This document shows, piece after piece, positions 26,955 through 35,044 of a stretch of 64,000 nucleotides of DNA. The stretch comes from Pedobacter cryoconitis (GTDB taxonomy: Bacteria > Bacteroidota > Bacteroidia > Sphingobacteriales > Sphingobacteriaceae), in NCBI RefSeq assembly GCF_014200595.1, contig NZ_JACHCG010000006.1:124001-188000 (forward strand), written 5' to 3'. The stretch's first letter is position 1. Each line of letters starts with the position of its first letter. A program made the translations under genes and the position numbers. The notes under the pieces were generated by a model. That model had not been told where the DNA came from. It worked only from the letters and a program-made list of their open reading frames with translations, and did no database searches.

Positions 26955-27614
26955 TTAATCAATAATCAGCAGGATATTATCAGTCATTTTGCTGGACACT
27001 GTTTTTGGAGCACTGCCATCAATAGCAATCACCATAGACTGATCAAAATCTAATTTATCCAGCACTTCTATTTTTGAGCCCAACCCTAAGTTAAGTTGTT
27101 TCAGATATTTTAAAAAGGGAGTGGAAGTATCTCTTACGCTACCTACTTTGCCCACCTGGTTAATCTCCAGTTCGCTCAGCCGCTTATTTGCATAAACTGG
27201 CATTTGACCATTGGAAGCAGGAATAGGATCTCCATGCGGATCAAAGGCAGGATTTCCTAAAAAGTCATCCAGTTTTTTTGCCAGCTGCTCATCGTGGATA
27301 TGTTCCAGCTGTTCGGCAATATGATGAACCTCGTGCCAATCATAACTTAGTTTTTCTACTAAGAAGACTTCCCATAATCTATGTTTACGAATAATATCCA
27401 GCGCAGCAGTTTCTCCGGTAACAGTTAGAATTGCACCCTGAGTTTTATCATAGGTAATTAATTCTTTCTCCTTTAATTTCCGCAGCATATCAATTACTGA
27501 AGCAGGATTGTTTTCCAGCGCATCAGCTATGGCCTTCAGACTGACCTTGTTTTCACTTTTACTGATGTGATAAATCGTTTTCAGATAGTTTTCCTCAGAA
27601 TAGGTTTTCTTCAT
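26955..27614 (-). CDS. DtxR/MntR-family metal-dependent repressor
   Basis: An N-terminal winged helix (TYSEENYLKTIYHISKSENKVSLKAIADALENNPASVIDMLRKLKEKELITYDK) is followed by the dimer and metal-binding domain (HRLWEVFLVEKLSYDWHEVHHIAEQLEHIHDEQLAKKLDDFLGNP). It ends in a FeoA-like SH3 domain (about 150-220). His/Glu residues in EVHHIAEQLEH fit the metal sites of the family. I place the start at 27614 because the longer ttg start (27635) lies inside a CAAAAGTA element, the -7 box of its likely promoter. A dyad at 27664-27681 is a good autoregulatory operator. Whether it senses Mn or Fe is not visible. Confidence 0.88.
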   Translation of the reverse strand: MKKTYSEENYLKTIYHISKSENKVSLKAIADALENNPASVIDMLRKLKEKELITYDKTQGAILTVTGETAALDIIRKHRLWEVFLVEKLSYDWHEVHHIAEQLEHIHDEQLAKKLDDFLGNPAFDPHGDPIPASNGQMPVYANKRLSELEINQVGKVGSVRDTSTPFLKYLKQLNLGLGSKIEVLDKLDFDQSMVIAIDGSAPKTVSSKMTDNILLIID

Positions 27615-27660
27615 TTTATAGCTTCTCCGGCACAAAAGTAAATAAATATTACTTACTCTA

Positions 27661-27692
27661 TTGAATTAGATGAAACTAATTACTTATATTTG
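27661..27692 (+). promoter_or_regulatory. Bacteroidota-type promoter with an MntR-like operator in its spacer
   Basis: TTG (27661-27663) and TATATTTG (27685-27692) match the -33 and -7 consensus with a 21-nt spacer. The spacer contains a perfect dyad AATTAG-N6-CTAATT (27664-27681). A dimeric repressor bound there would block this rightward promoter. The leftward TACTTTTG box of the dtxR-like gene (27640-27633) is 24 bases away, so both genes may be controlled together. Confidence 0.6.
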
Positions 27693-27698
27693 TGTTGC

Positions 27699-27834
27699 CG
27701 TATTTAATGATTTAAATAGGTCTAAATGGTGAAAGACGAAGCGACTGGTATGCGATTTCAGGAGTGGCTGCGTTAAATACACAGGTGATGTCTAATTCAC
27801 CGTTTAATTAATTGATAGTATTTACTTACAAATT
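27699..27834 (+). ncRNA. Structured leader or small RNA upstream of a 61-residue ORF
   Basis: Downstream of the predicted promoter, TAAATGGTGAA (27723-27733) pairs with TTCACCGTTTA (27796-27806) over 11 bp with one G-U. The helix continues with AGAC/GTCT (27734-27737 with 27790-27793) past a 2-nt bulge. The 52-nt interior (27738-27789) could hold further helices. The region has no convincing ORF. It could be a 5' untranslated regulatory structure or a small RNA. I match it to no known riboswitch. Confidence 0.4.
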
Positions 27835-28020
27835 ATGGAAGTAGCAATTACCGTACTCGAAAATGAAATCAGAAATAAGTCAACGTTTCTGAAAAAAGAC
27901 GACCTGATGAGAAAAGATCTGAAACAAGCCACTATAGTGATGAAAGATATTTCCAAGCTTAAAACGGCAGTTAAATTATTAAAAGATCACCATCAGAGAA
28001 AAGAAAGAATACACTTGTAA
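27835..28020 (+). CDS. Small charged protein of unknown function
   Basis: The predicted product has 61 residues, is rich in Lys (14 or more) and helical by appearance, with heptad-like spacing (ITVLENEIRNKSTFLKKDD, MKDISKLKTAVKLLKDH). There is no signal peptide or membrane segment. It is preceded by the structured leader and followed by a hairpin terminator at 28100-28135, so it sits in a complete small transcription unit next to the metal repressor. I do not recognise the family. Confidence 0.55.
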   Translation: MEVAITVLENEIRNKSTFLKKDDLMRKDLKQATIVMKDISKLKTAVKLLKDHHQRKERIHL

Positions 28021-28099
28021 GGAGTGTTTAAAATCATAGGATTTGTTCGTTTTAGCGCGTAATCCTCAAGTTTTTTCAAAGTTAGGTTTAAGTTGATAG

Positions 28100-28136
28100 T
28101 GGCCTCGGTGTGGTTCCCGGGGCCATATCTTTTTAT
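28100..28136 (+). terminator. Intrinsic terminator of the small unit
   Basis: TGGCCTCGG / CCGGGGCCA (one G-T wobble, 8-nt loop) is followed by TATCTTTTTATTTT. It ends the transcript that would start near 27699. Confidence 0.7.
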
Positions 28137-28234
28137 TTTAATTATTTTTGACTTATTTAATTCATCTTTAGGTGTTTGGTTAATAATTATTCTATATTTA
28201 TATTTAAATTCCCCAGCCAAATTATTATTAACCC

Positions 28235-28432
28235 ATGCAACCTCAACCCACTCAAAACTCTGAGGAGTTATTACAAAATCAGGATGAATACAGCTACGTC
28301 CCTTTTGATGGTTTTGTAAATGTAAATGATATAGTTACCAGAAGAAGACAGCTGAGAAATGCTGAGTTCAATGTTCCTGAACAAACCTGGGAAATAAATA
28401 TAAATATGGAACATCCGTCGGCGACGTTATAA
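28235..28432 (+). CDS. Small acidic protein of unknown function
   Basis: This predicted 65-residue protein is rich in Gln, Asn and Glu, with VPFDGFVNVNDIVTRRRQLRNAEF in the middle. It has no signal peptide, membrane helix or recognised motif. It lies between the terminator at 28100 and the histidine kinase, with its own A/T-rich upstream region. Coding status rests only on an open frame with a plausible start and amino-acid composition. Confidence 0.45.
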   Translation: MQPQPTQNSEELLQNQDEYSYVPFDGFVNVNDIVTRRRQLRNAEFNVPEQTWEININMEHPSATL

Positions 28433-28528
28433 AGGATCAGTTATTCACGATCAATTCATCAATTCTTTGGGTAAATTAATATTTTACTTATATTCAAAGT
28501 ATCTATTATATCATTTGATATACTGCTG

Positions 28529-30268
28529 ATGAAACTATTCACTGCCTATGTAACTGCCAGAAGGTGCCTTTACCTTCTTTTGCTAATTCTTTTATTAGTT
28601 ATTTTTTCGGGTGTATTTAACTTTCTGTCCCGGCAGATGACTTTAATTCTGCATCTGATTTCACTGCTTACAGTACTGATGTTATTTGTAGTTTCCTTCG
28701 CTCAGGATAAAAAGAAGAAAAAAGGAAAGTCTAAAAAGGAAGACAAAATTACAAAACAGCCCTTAATTGAACAGTCAGCCAGCAATGTCTCTGAAAATGA
28801 AACGGGCTTTATAACTATTGCAGATCAGATTCCGTTTATGGTTTGGCGTTCAGATCCCGATGGAAGATGTATTTACGTCAATAAAAAGTGGATACAATTT
28901 ACGGGGATGAGTTATAAGGATAGCCTGGGTTTTGGATTTGCGAAACCAATGGCTATTCCGGAAAACGAGCACAGAAGGCAAGAATGGTGGAAGATGATCA
29001 AAGGGCATCAACCCTATGAGATAAAATTCCGGATCAAAAATGTATCCGGAGAATTGCGCTGGGTAATGGCCAGAGCAAACGCTTACCATACTGATACTGT
29101 GTTTATGGGATACATAGGCAGTATCATCGACATTACAGATCAGGAAAACTCTACTATAGCCATTCAGGAGTTATCAGACCGTAAGGATGAGTTCCTGAGT
29201 ATTGCCAGCCATGAATTGAAAACCCCACTGACAAGTATTAAGGCCCTTTTTCAATTGATAGGGAGAAGCATATCCCCTGAAGATAAAATCTATAATTTCC
29301 TGGACAGAGCCAATAGTAACATTCTAAGGCTGGAAACACTGATCGCAAATTTACTGGATGTATCAAAAATCAATGCTGGAAAGTTAAATTATGATTATAC
29401 AGAGTTTGCCTTTGAGCAGATGCTGGAAGAAGCCGTACTCAGTATGGAAAATATTGCGCCGAAGCATCACTTTATCCTGCGCAAATCGGATGCTGTAAAC
29501 TTTACTGGTGACCGGTTCAGACTGGAGCAGGTGATTTATAATTTTCTATCCAATGCCGTTAAGTATTCACCCGAAGGAAAAGAGATTATCGTAACCTCAG
29601 AGGTCAACAATGGAAATATCATCGTTTCTGTACAGGATTTCGGGATCGGAATAAAACGGGAGAACCTGGCTAAGATTTTTGACAGGTATTACCGGGTAGA
29701 TAATACCATCATGAAGTTTGACGGACTGGGATTAGGGCTGTTCATTTCTTCGGAAATTATTAAACGGCATAATGGCAGTTTCTGGATTGAAAGCGAATTA
29801 GGGGAGGGGGCAACCTTTTACTTTATCCTGCCGCTTACTGAACAGCATCTGCATGCAGAAGTCCATACTGATGAATTTAGCTACTATCAGGATGAAACTA
29901 TTGACGTACAAATCAATGAGGAAGCAAACAGGCTGGATGTAAACTGGACAGGTTATCAAAATTTCAAAAGTGTACAGGATGGCTGCCTGATTATGCTGGA
30001 TCTGGTAAAAAAGAATCAGGTTGCTAAAATATTAAATGATAATACTGAGGTGCGGGGAAACTGGTCGGAAGCATCAGACTGGGTTTCTACGGAATGTTTA
30101 CCTGCACTGGCAGAAGCCGGAGTACGTTATCTGGCCTGGATTTATTCGCCAAGCAGTTTTAGCCAGCTTGCCGCCGAAAAAAGTGCTGCCCCTTTGAAAA
30201 GTATGATCAACATCCAGTTTTTTAAAGAGAAAACAGCTGCTATAGAATGGCTTAACTCTTTGTCCTGA
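28529..30268 (+). CDS. Membrane PAS histidine kinase with a C-terminal SpoIIAA-like domain
   Basis: Two N-terminal hydrophobic segments (about 12-30 and 38-60) are followed by a Lys-rich linker and a PAS domain (about 95-205: FMVWRSDPDGRCIYVNKKWIQFTGM, then the PAC segment). HisKA has FLSIASHELKTPLTSIKALF with the phospho-His. The ATPase has QVIYNFLSNAVKYSPEG (N box), VQDFGIGIKREN (G1) and GLGLGLFISSEII (G2). Residues about 455-579 form an extra module (LDVNWTGYQNFKSVQDGCLIML to NIQFFKEKTAAIEWLN) that looks like a SpoIIAA/STAS-type domain. An internal Met near 28634 is an alternative start. No response regulator is next to it. Confidence 0.9.
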   Translation: MKLFTAYVTARRCLYLLLLILLLVIFSGVFNFLSRQMTLILHLISLLTVLMLFVVSFAQDKKKKKGKSKKEDKITKQPLIEQSASNVSENETGFITIADQIPFMVWRSDPDGRCIYVNKKWIQFTGMSYKDSLGFGFAKPMAIPENEHRRQEWWKMIKGHQPYEIKFRIKNVSGELRWVMARANAYHTDTVFMGYIGSIIDITDQENSTIAIQELSDRKDEFLSIASHELKTPLTSIKALFQLIGRSISPEDKIYNFLDRANSNILRLETLIANLLDVSKINAGKLNYDYTEFAFEQMLEEAVLSMENIAPKHHFILRKSDAVNFTGDRFRLEQVIYNFLSNAVKYSPEGKEIIVTSEVNNGNIIVSVQDFGIGIKRENLAKIFDRYYRVDNTIMKFDGLGLGLFISSEIIKRHNGSFWIESELGEGATFYFILPLTEQHLHAEVHTDEFSYYQDETIDVQINEEANRLDVNWTGYQNFKSVQDGCLIMLDLVKKNQVAKILNDNTEVRGNWSEASDWVSTECLPALAEAGVRYLAWIYSPSSFSQLAAEKSAAPLKSMINIQFFKEKTAAIEWLNSLS

Positions 30269-30361
30269 GTATCAGTAAATTTCAGTTCTTAACATTTTTT
30301 TGTGGAATACATAGGCAATTTCTTACATTGTATATAAATCAATTTATTAAATAAGAATCTT

Positions 30362-30952
30362 ATGAAAAAATTACTTTCGTTAGTGGCCATATTAAGTTTC
30401 TGGGTAAGCTTAACAATGGCGCAAACCGCTGCACCTGCAACAGTTAAGGTTAAAAAAGACGGTACGCCAGATAAGCGTTATACACCGGCAAAATCGACTA
30501 CAACAACGACTAAATTAAAGAAAGATGGTACGCCTGACAAGCGTTATACGACGACTACAACTACCAAAGTATCCCCTCCTGATAAAACAGTACAAAAGGA
30601 AAAAGCAAGCAAAGTAACTAAAGTTACCACCACCACAAAACCAGTAACGGCGGCACCTGCTGCTACGGCTGCCCCTGGAACGGTCAGACTTAAAAAAGAT
30701 GGTACGCCAGATAAACGCTACACCAATTCGGCTGCACCAGCGGCCGCTCCTGTGCAAGAGACAAAAACGACGGTCACTAAAGCAACCAAAGCGCCTAAAG
30801 CTGCTGTTGCACCAGTTGCAAAAGACTACAAACCGACTGTTGACAGAACTATTTCGGGGCCAAATGGAGAAGAAATCCTTACCGGGCCACGTGGTGGAAA
30901 ATATTATATCAATAAAAATGGGAATAAAACCTATGTAAAAAGAGAAGGATAA
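30362..30952 (+). CDS. Secreted basic protein with KKDGTPDKRY repeats and PBCV-adaptor-like end
   Basis: A signal peptide (LLSLVAILSFWVSLTMAQ) precedes a Thr/Lys/Ala-rich chain with three copies of KKDGTPDKRYT (about residues 30, 57 and 115). The C-terminal DRTISGPNGEEILTGPRGG and YYINKNGNKTYV segment resembles the PBCV-specific basic adaptor motif known from chlorella viruses and common in Bacteroidota secreted proteins. The high lysine content suggests binding to nucleic acid or acidic polymers outside the cell, which is inference. It is monocistronic. Confidence 0.75.
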   Translation: MKKLLSLVAILSFWVSLTMAQTAAPATVKVKKDGTPDKRYTPAKSTTTTTKLKKDGTPDKRYTTTTTTKVSPPDKTVQKEKASKVTKVTTTTKPVTAAPAATAAPGTVRLKKDGTPDKRYTNSAAPAAAPVQETKTTVTKATKAPKAAVAPVAKDYKPTVDRTISGPNGEEILTGPRGGKYYINKNGNKTYVKREG

Positions 30953-31083
30953 TACAATACTTTAAGTTAAATAACTCTTAAATTTCAGTGCAAAAACAAT
31001 TTACTAAAGGAGAATAAAACACCTTTATATCTTTTATATTAAATATAGTTAGCTGAAATTTAATGAATTAACATTTTTATTTG

Positions 31084-31113
31084 TTGTTTAATTCTAAAGA
31101 TATTTTATATTTG
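31084..31113 (+). promoter_or_regulatory. Bacteroidota-type promoter
   Basis: TTG (31084-31086) and TATATTTG (31106-31113) with a 19-nt spacer give an exact match to the -33/-7 consensus. Transcription should begin near 31119. Confidence 0.6.
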
Positions 31114-31118
31114 TACTG

Positions 31119-31190
31119 TCCTTATGACACCACCAGTTCATATGAATTGATGACACGGGGCCGGGTAGACTGAACAATGCCCGGCCTTTC
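31119..31190 (+). ncRNA. Candidate small RNA or attenuated leader
   Basis: A strong promoter match is followed within 80 bases by a 7-bp G/C hairpin (GGCCGGG 31159-31165 / CCCGGCC 31180-31186) and TTTCTTATTT, giving a predicted RNA of about 70 nt. Between them lie a TTCATATGAA palindrome and two copies of ATGACAC (31124 and 31150). The two ATGs open an 8-codon frame and a 7-codon frame that overlap at TGATG. It could be a stand-alone RNA or a terminator-controlled leader of the VOC gene at 31225. Confidence 0.45.
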
Positions 31191-31224
31191 TTATTTCAAC
31201 CCCCCTTTTTAATTACTACTCCAT

Positions 31225-31701
31225 ATGAAACCTCATGCTTTTTTGCTTGCACTCTGCTTATTTGCGGGCGCTGTAAGTCAGTCATTTGCGCAGACATCCG
31301 CGGGAAAGGAAGCCGCAGTACTCAATCACATTGCTGTTTATGTAACTGATCTTGCAAAAAGTACAGCATTTTATGAAAAACTATTCCACCTTCAACAAAT
31401 TCAGGAACCCTTCAAAGACGGTAAACATATCTGGTTTACACTAGGAGCTGCCGGACAAATGCATTTGATTCTGGGCGCAAAACAAACCACTGTTCATGAT
31501 AAAAATGAACACTTATGTTTTAGCGTAAATTCAATCCCGGATTTTATAAGGGAACTGGATCAGGAGAAAGTTGACTATGCCAATTGGCCTGGTACAGCTA
31601 AAGAGCCGACCATCAGGGTAGATGGCGTGAAGCAAATCTATTTTCAGGATCCTGACGGACACTGGCTTGAAGTAAATGATGATGTAAAGGACAAAAAATA
31701 A
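31225..31701 (+). CDS. Secreted VOC-family (glyoxalase-like) protein
   Basis: This 158-residue protein has a signal peptide (LALCLFAGAVSQSFAQ) and one vicinal-oxygen-chelate unit pair. LNHIAVYVTDLAKSTAFYEKLF carries the first metal His and DPDGHWLEVND the last Glu; KHIWFTLG and NEHLCFSVNSI lie between. It probably works in the periplasm as a metal-dependent isomerase, dioxygenase or detoxifying protein. It lies 3 bases before the methyltransferase gene, so the two are cotranscribed. Confidence 0.85.
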   Translation: MKPHAFLLALCLFAGAVSQSFAQTSAGKEAAVLNHIAVYVTDLAKSTAFYEKLFHLQQIQEPFKDGKHIWFTLGAAGQMHLILGAKQTTVHDKNEHLCFSVNSIPDFIRELDQEKVDYANWPGTAKEPTIRVDGVKQIYFQDPDGHWLEVNDDVKDKK

Positions 31702-31704
31702 AAA

Positions 31705-32427
31705 ATGAAAACAGACTATACCAACAGGGCAACGACAGCAGAGATCAGAACAAGATTTGATAATGATGTAGAAAGGTTTTCTAACCTGGATACCGGACAG
31801 CTGACTACGATAGATGCTCCATTAACCATGGATCTTTGTACATCGGCAGCACAGTATATCAATCCGGCAGCAACTGAATTGCTTGATATAGGTTGTGGTG
31901 CAGGTAATTACACGTTAAAGATGCTGAGTAAAACAGCTAATCTGAATTGTACCCTGAATGATTTGAGTTTACCGATGCTGGAAAGGGCAAAAGAAAGAGT
32001 AATGGCTCAGACCACCGGTACAGTGGCGACTATACAAGCCGATATGCGTCAGCTTGAATTACCAAATTCACACTTTGATATTATTCTTGCTTCAGCAGTT
32101 TTTCATCATCTTCGCGATGATGCAGATTGGGAATTGGTTTTTAGCAAGATGTATAAGAGTTTGAAACCTGGCGGAAGTATATGGATTTCAGATCTGATTG
32201 CACATGATTCTCCGGCAATTACCCAGCTTTTTAAAGATCATTACGGTGCTTATCTGGAAACACTGGGTGGAGTGGAATACCGTGAAAAAGTATTTGATTA
32301 TATTGCTTATGAAGATACACCGCGTTCGGTTAATTACCAGGTAGATTTACTCCTTAAAGTGGGGTTCAAAAACATAGAAATACTGCATAAAAACTCATGT
32401 TTTGCCGCATTTGGTGGTGTAAAATAG
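31705..32427 (+). CDS. Class I SAM-dependent methyltransferase
   Basis: This 240-residue protein has motif I ELLDIGCGAGNYTLKML, an acidic end of strand 2 (CTLNDLSLPMLERAKE), ATIQADMRQLELPNSHFDIILASAVFHHL (motifs II and III) and the post-motif SLKPGGSIWISDL. The substrate is unknown; the fold and tail are like small-molecule methyltransferases. It is cotranscribed with the VOC protein, though one is exported and the other cytoplasmic. Confidence 0.88.
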   Translation: MKTDYTNRATTAEIRTRFDNDVERFSNLDTGQLTTIDAPLTMDLCTSAAQYINPAATELLDIGCGAGNYTLKMLSKTANLNCTLNDLSLPMLERAKERVMAQTTGTVATIQADMRQLELPNSHFDIILASAVFHHLRDDADWELVFSKMYKSLKPGGSIWISDLIAHDSPAITQLFKDHYGAYLETLGGVEYREKVFDYIAYEDTPRSVNYQVDLLLKVGFKNIEILHKNSCFAAFGGVK

Positions 32428-32463
32428 GATAATTAACCTTATTTTTGAGTTGATCAGACAACT

Positions 32464-33780
32464 ATGGAATTAATACCAAAATCACCCTTTGAAAAAATTA
32501 TTGCCCCGGTAAGCAAATTCATTCACCTTGAATATACTGGCGGAATAGTCCTGTTTTTAAGTGTGATTATTGCCATTGTATGGGCCAACTCACCATTTCA
32601 TGAGTCATACCATCATTTGTGGGATATTAAATTCTCCATTGGTTTTGATAGCTATGTATTGAACAAGCCACTTCATATCTGGATTAATGATGGGCTGATG
32701 GCTTTGTTTTTCTTTGTGATTGGATTAGAGCTGAAAAGAGAGTTCATGGAAGGCGAATTGTCTACCTTGAAAAAGGCTTCTTTACCGATGATGGCCGCTT
32801 TAGGCGGAATGCTGATTCCGGCTGCTATTTTTTTTGTGATTAATAAAGGATTAGCTTCTGAACACGGCTGGGGTATTCCAATGGCAACTGATATTGCTTT
32901 TGCGCTGGCACTGCTTTCTATGGCTGGAAAACATATTCCCGGCTCAGTGAAGGTATTTCTTTCTGCACTGGCAGTTGCGGATGACCTGGGTGCGGTTTTA
33001 GTCATTGCATTTTTTTACACCAGTAATCTGAACTTCGTTCCGCTGGGGATAGCGGCAATTTTTCTGCTGATATTAATTGCAGGTAATAAATTAGGGATCA
33101 GAAGTACAGCTTTTTACCTTTTAATAGGAATTGCAGTTTGGATTGGATTTTTGCTTTCAGGGGTTCATGCTACAATAGCAGGGGTTTTAGTTGCATTTAC
33201 TATTCCTGCGGTGACTAAGATTAATGAAAATAGCTTTTCTGAAAACCTGAGAAAGTTATCCGCAGATTTTGAAAATGAAATTCCTAATAGTGGTTTATTG
33301 ACCACTTCAGAACAACATAGAACTATCGAACAAGTCAAAAGTCTGACCCTGGCAGCAGAAACCCCATTGCAGAAAATTGAGTATGCTTTGCATCCCTGGG
33401 TTGCTTTTGTGATTATGCCGCTTTTTGCGCTTGCCAATGCAGGTATAATTATAGGAGCAGACTTCTTCTCTGCTTTGGTAAATCCGGTGAGCATAGGGGT
33501 TATATCAGGCTTAATCATTGGTAAATTTGCCGGTGTGCTTTTATTCACGTGGCTGATGGTGAAAACCGGACTGGCACAATTGCCGGATCAGGCAAACTGG
33601 AAACATATTACGGGAGTTGCGCTGCTGGCCGGTGTAGGTTTCACGATGTCCTTATTTATCAGTAACCTGGCATTCGAACAACCGGAATTCATTGACCAAG
33701 CTAAATATGGTATCCTGATTGCTTCTTTAATTGCAGGTATATTAGGGATCACGCTGCTTAAGAGTTTTAAAAAAGCTTAA
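32464..33780 (+). CDS. nhaA: Na+/H+ antiporter NhaA
   Basis: This 438-residue inner-membrane protein has the NhaA sequence landmarks: HIWINDGLMALFFFVIGLELKREFMEGEL, GWGIPMATDIAFALALLSMAG with the Asp of the cation site, and VADDLGAVLVIAFFY, which carries the Asp-Asp pair. The C-terminal LLAGVGFTMSLFISNLAF follows. It exchanges sodium for protons to control pH and salt. A TATTTTTG element (32440-32447) lies 16 bases upstream of the start and may be its -7 box. It is a single-gene unit. Confidence 0.96.
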   Translation: MELIPKSPFEKIIAPVSKFIHLEYTGGIVLFLSVIIAIVWANSPFHESYHHLWDIKFSIGFDSYVLNKPLHIWINDGLMALFFFVIGLELKREFMEGELSTLKKASLPMMAALGGMLIPAAIFFVINKGLASEHGWGIPMATDIAFALALLSMAGKHIPGSVKVFLSALAVADDLGAVLVIAFFYTSNLNFVPLGIAAIFLLILIAGNKLGIRSTAFYLLIGIAVWIGFLLSGVHATIAGVLVAFTIPAVTKINENSFSENLRKLSADFENEIPNSGLLTTSEQHRTIEQVKSLTLAAETPLQKIEYALHPWVAFVIMPLFALANAGIIIGADFFSALVNPVSIGVISGLIIGKFAGVLLFTWLMVKTGLAQLPDQANWKHITGVALLAGVGFTMSLFISNLAFEQPEFIDQAKYGILIASLIAGILGITLLKSFKKA

Positions 33781-33882
33781 CCAGCCTGTAGTTTCAATCA
33801 GATCACAATAATTTTACTTGTAAAATATGCTGAATTGAAACAAGCTGATCACTATTTTGTTTTATCACTAAAACCAGAACAT

Positions 33883-34107
33883 ATGATTATCACAGAAAAT
33901 AATACACCGTATAGTAACGAAGAAGAGGAAGATGACCAATTAAGTCAGCAAGACGTACAATCTGATGGAATAGATGCTATTCCTCCATCCGAAGCAGATA
34001 CGCTGGCTACCGAAATTGACAATTTAAAACAAGCAGATAAATCCTCAGAAGCTTCCTACACTTTAGATGTGGATCGCGGATTTGCTCCTAAAAAAGAAGA
34101 AGAATAA
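33883..34107 (+). CDS. Small acidic protein of unknown function
   Basis: From the Met at 33883 this is a 74-residue, very acidic protein (NEEEEDDQLSQQDVQSDG) with a conserved-looking C-terminal YTLDVDRGFAPKKEEE. The frame extends to 33835, but the first 16 codons look like upstream sequence. There is no signal peptide. A terminator follows at 34131. I do not recognise a function. Confidence 0.55.
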   Translation: MIITENNTPYSNEEEEDDQLSQQDVQSDGIDAIPPSEADTLATEIDNLKQADKSSEASYTLDVDRGFAPKKEEE

Positions 34108-34130
34108 GGTTTTTCACCTTCATAAAATCA

Positions 34131-34157
34131 GGCTGCCTCTAAACAGGCGGCCTTTTA
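34131..34157 (+). terminator. Intrinsic terminator
   Basis: GGCTGCCT / AGGCGGCC (one G-T wobble, 6-nt loop) is followed by TTTTATTG, 24 bases after the acidic-protein stop codon. Confidence 0.7.
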
Positions 34158-34215
34158 TTGTTAAGAATATTTATATATTTCCTGCGGATTTCAAACCGCA
34201 GCAACAAACAATTTC

Positions 34216-35043
34216 ATGTATAACAAATATAAAGTGCTGGCTCTCGGGCTGGCTATTACCGTTGCTTCCTGTCAAAATAAGAACAAGGAAACAAAAACCG
34301 CAGCTACTTCAGCAGATTCCATCGCTACTCAGGCTCCTAAAAGCCTGACTTACAAAGTTGTGGGTACCTTACCACATGATACCGCTGCCTACACTGAGGG
34401 GTTTGAACTCCACAATGGAAAAATCTACGAAGGAACCGGAACCTATGAGAATTCATTTGTTTCCGTATCAGATACGAGTTCCGGCAAGCTGGAGAAAAAA
34501 TTTCCACTGAAAGACAAGAGTATTTATGGTGAAGGGATCTCCATACTCGGCAATCAGCTTTTTCAGCTGACCTACCAAAACCATGTTGCCTATGTTTATG
34601 ACCTGAAAGATCTGACCAAACCAACAGGAACCTTCAAGTGGCCGCAAGAAGGCTGGGGAATGACTAATGATGGTAAAAATCTTTATGTGAGTGTAGGGAG
34701 TTCTATTATCTATAAACTTGACCCAAAAAGCTTTGCTATTGTAGGGCAAATACAAGTCACTGATAATTTAGGCACAGTAGATCAGCTGAATGAACTGGAA
34801 TATGTGGATGGATTTCTTTACATCAATCAATGGCAGACGACGAAAATATTAAAGGTGAATGTTTCCAGCGGAAAGGTAGTTGGGACAATTGATTGTTTCG
34901 GTCTGTTGTCAAATTATGCACCCAATTATACCCCAAAGTCTGAAGATAGTGTGCTGAATGGTATTGCCTGGGATAAAACGCATCAATTATTGTACGTAAC
35001 CGGTAAAAACTGGCCGCTAATCTTCAAGCTGCATTTAGATTAA
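34216..35043 (+). CDS. Glutaminyl-peptide cyclotransferase-like lipoprotein
   Basis: This 275-residue protein has a lipobox (AITVASCQNK) and a five-bladed propeller typical of the plant/bacterial type glutamine cyclotransferase. The segments DTAAYTEGFELHNGKIYEGTGTYENS, GEGISILGNQLFQLTYQNHVAYVYD, EGWGMTNDGKNLYVSVGSS, LNELEYVDGFLYINQW and LNGIAWDKTHQLLYVTGKNWP carry its conserved Gly, Glu and Trp positions. It converts N-terminal glutamine to pyroglutamate on exported peptides or proteins. The MFS gene starts 1 base after its stop, so they are cotranscribed. Confidence 0.9.
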   Translation: MYNKYKVLALGLAITVASCQNKNKETKTAATSADSIATQAPKSLTYKVVGTLPHDTAAYTEGFELHNGKIYEGTGTYENSFVSVSDTSSGKLEKKFPLKDKSIYGEGISILGNQLFQLTYQNHVAYVYDLKDLTKPTGTFKWPQEGWGMTNDGKNLYVSVGSSIIYKLDPKSFAIVGQIQVTDNLGTVDQLNELEYVDGFLYINQWQTTKILKVNVSSGKVVGTIDCFGLLSNYAPNYTPKSEDSVLNGIAWDKTHQLLYVTGKNWPLIFKLHLD

Positions 35044-35044
35044 C

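Noticed and set aside
30440..30750. Short repeats in the Lys/Thr-rich gene as a possible CRISPR or tandem-repeat array
   Set aside because: The repeats are in-frame codon repeats of KKDGTPDKRYT with variable spacing and lie within a coding sequence with a signal peptide.
33165..33548. 127-codon antisense frame inside nhaA
   Set aside because: It is antisense to a strongly conserved membrane protein and has no motif of its own; antisense frames are common in such genes.
34067..34348. 93-codon frame across the acidic-protein end and the cyclase start
   Set aside because: It crosses a terminator hairpin and overlaps two better supported genes in other frames.
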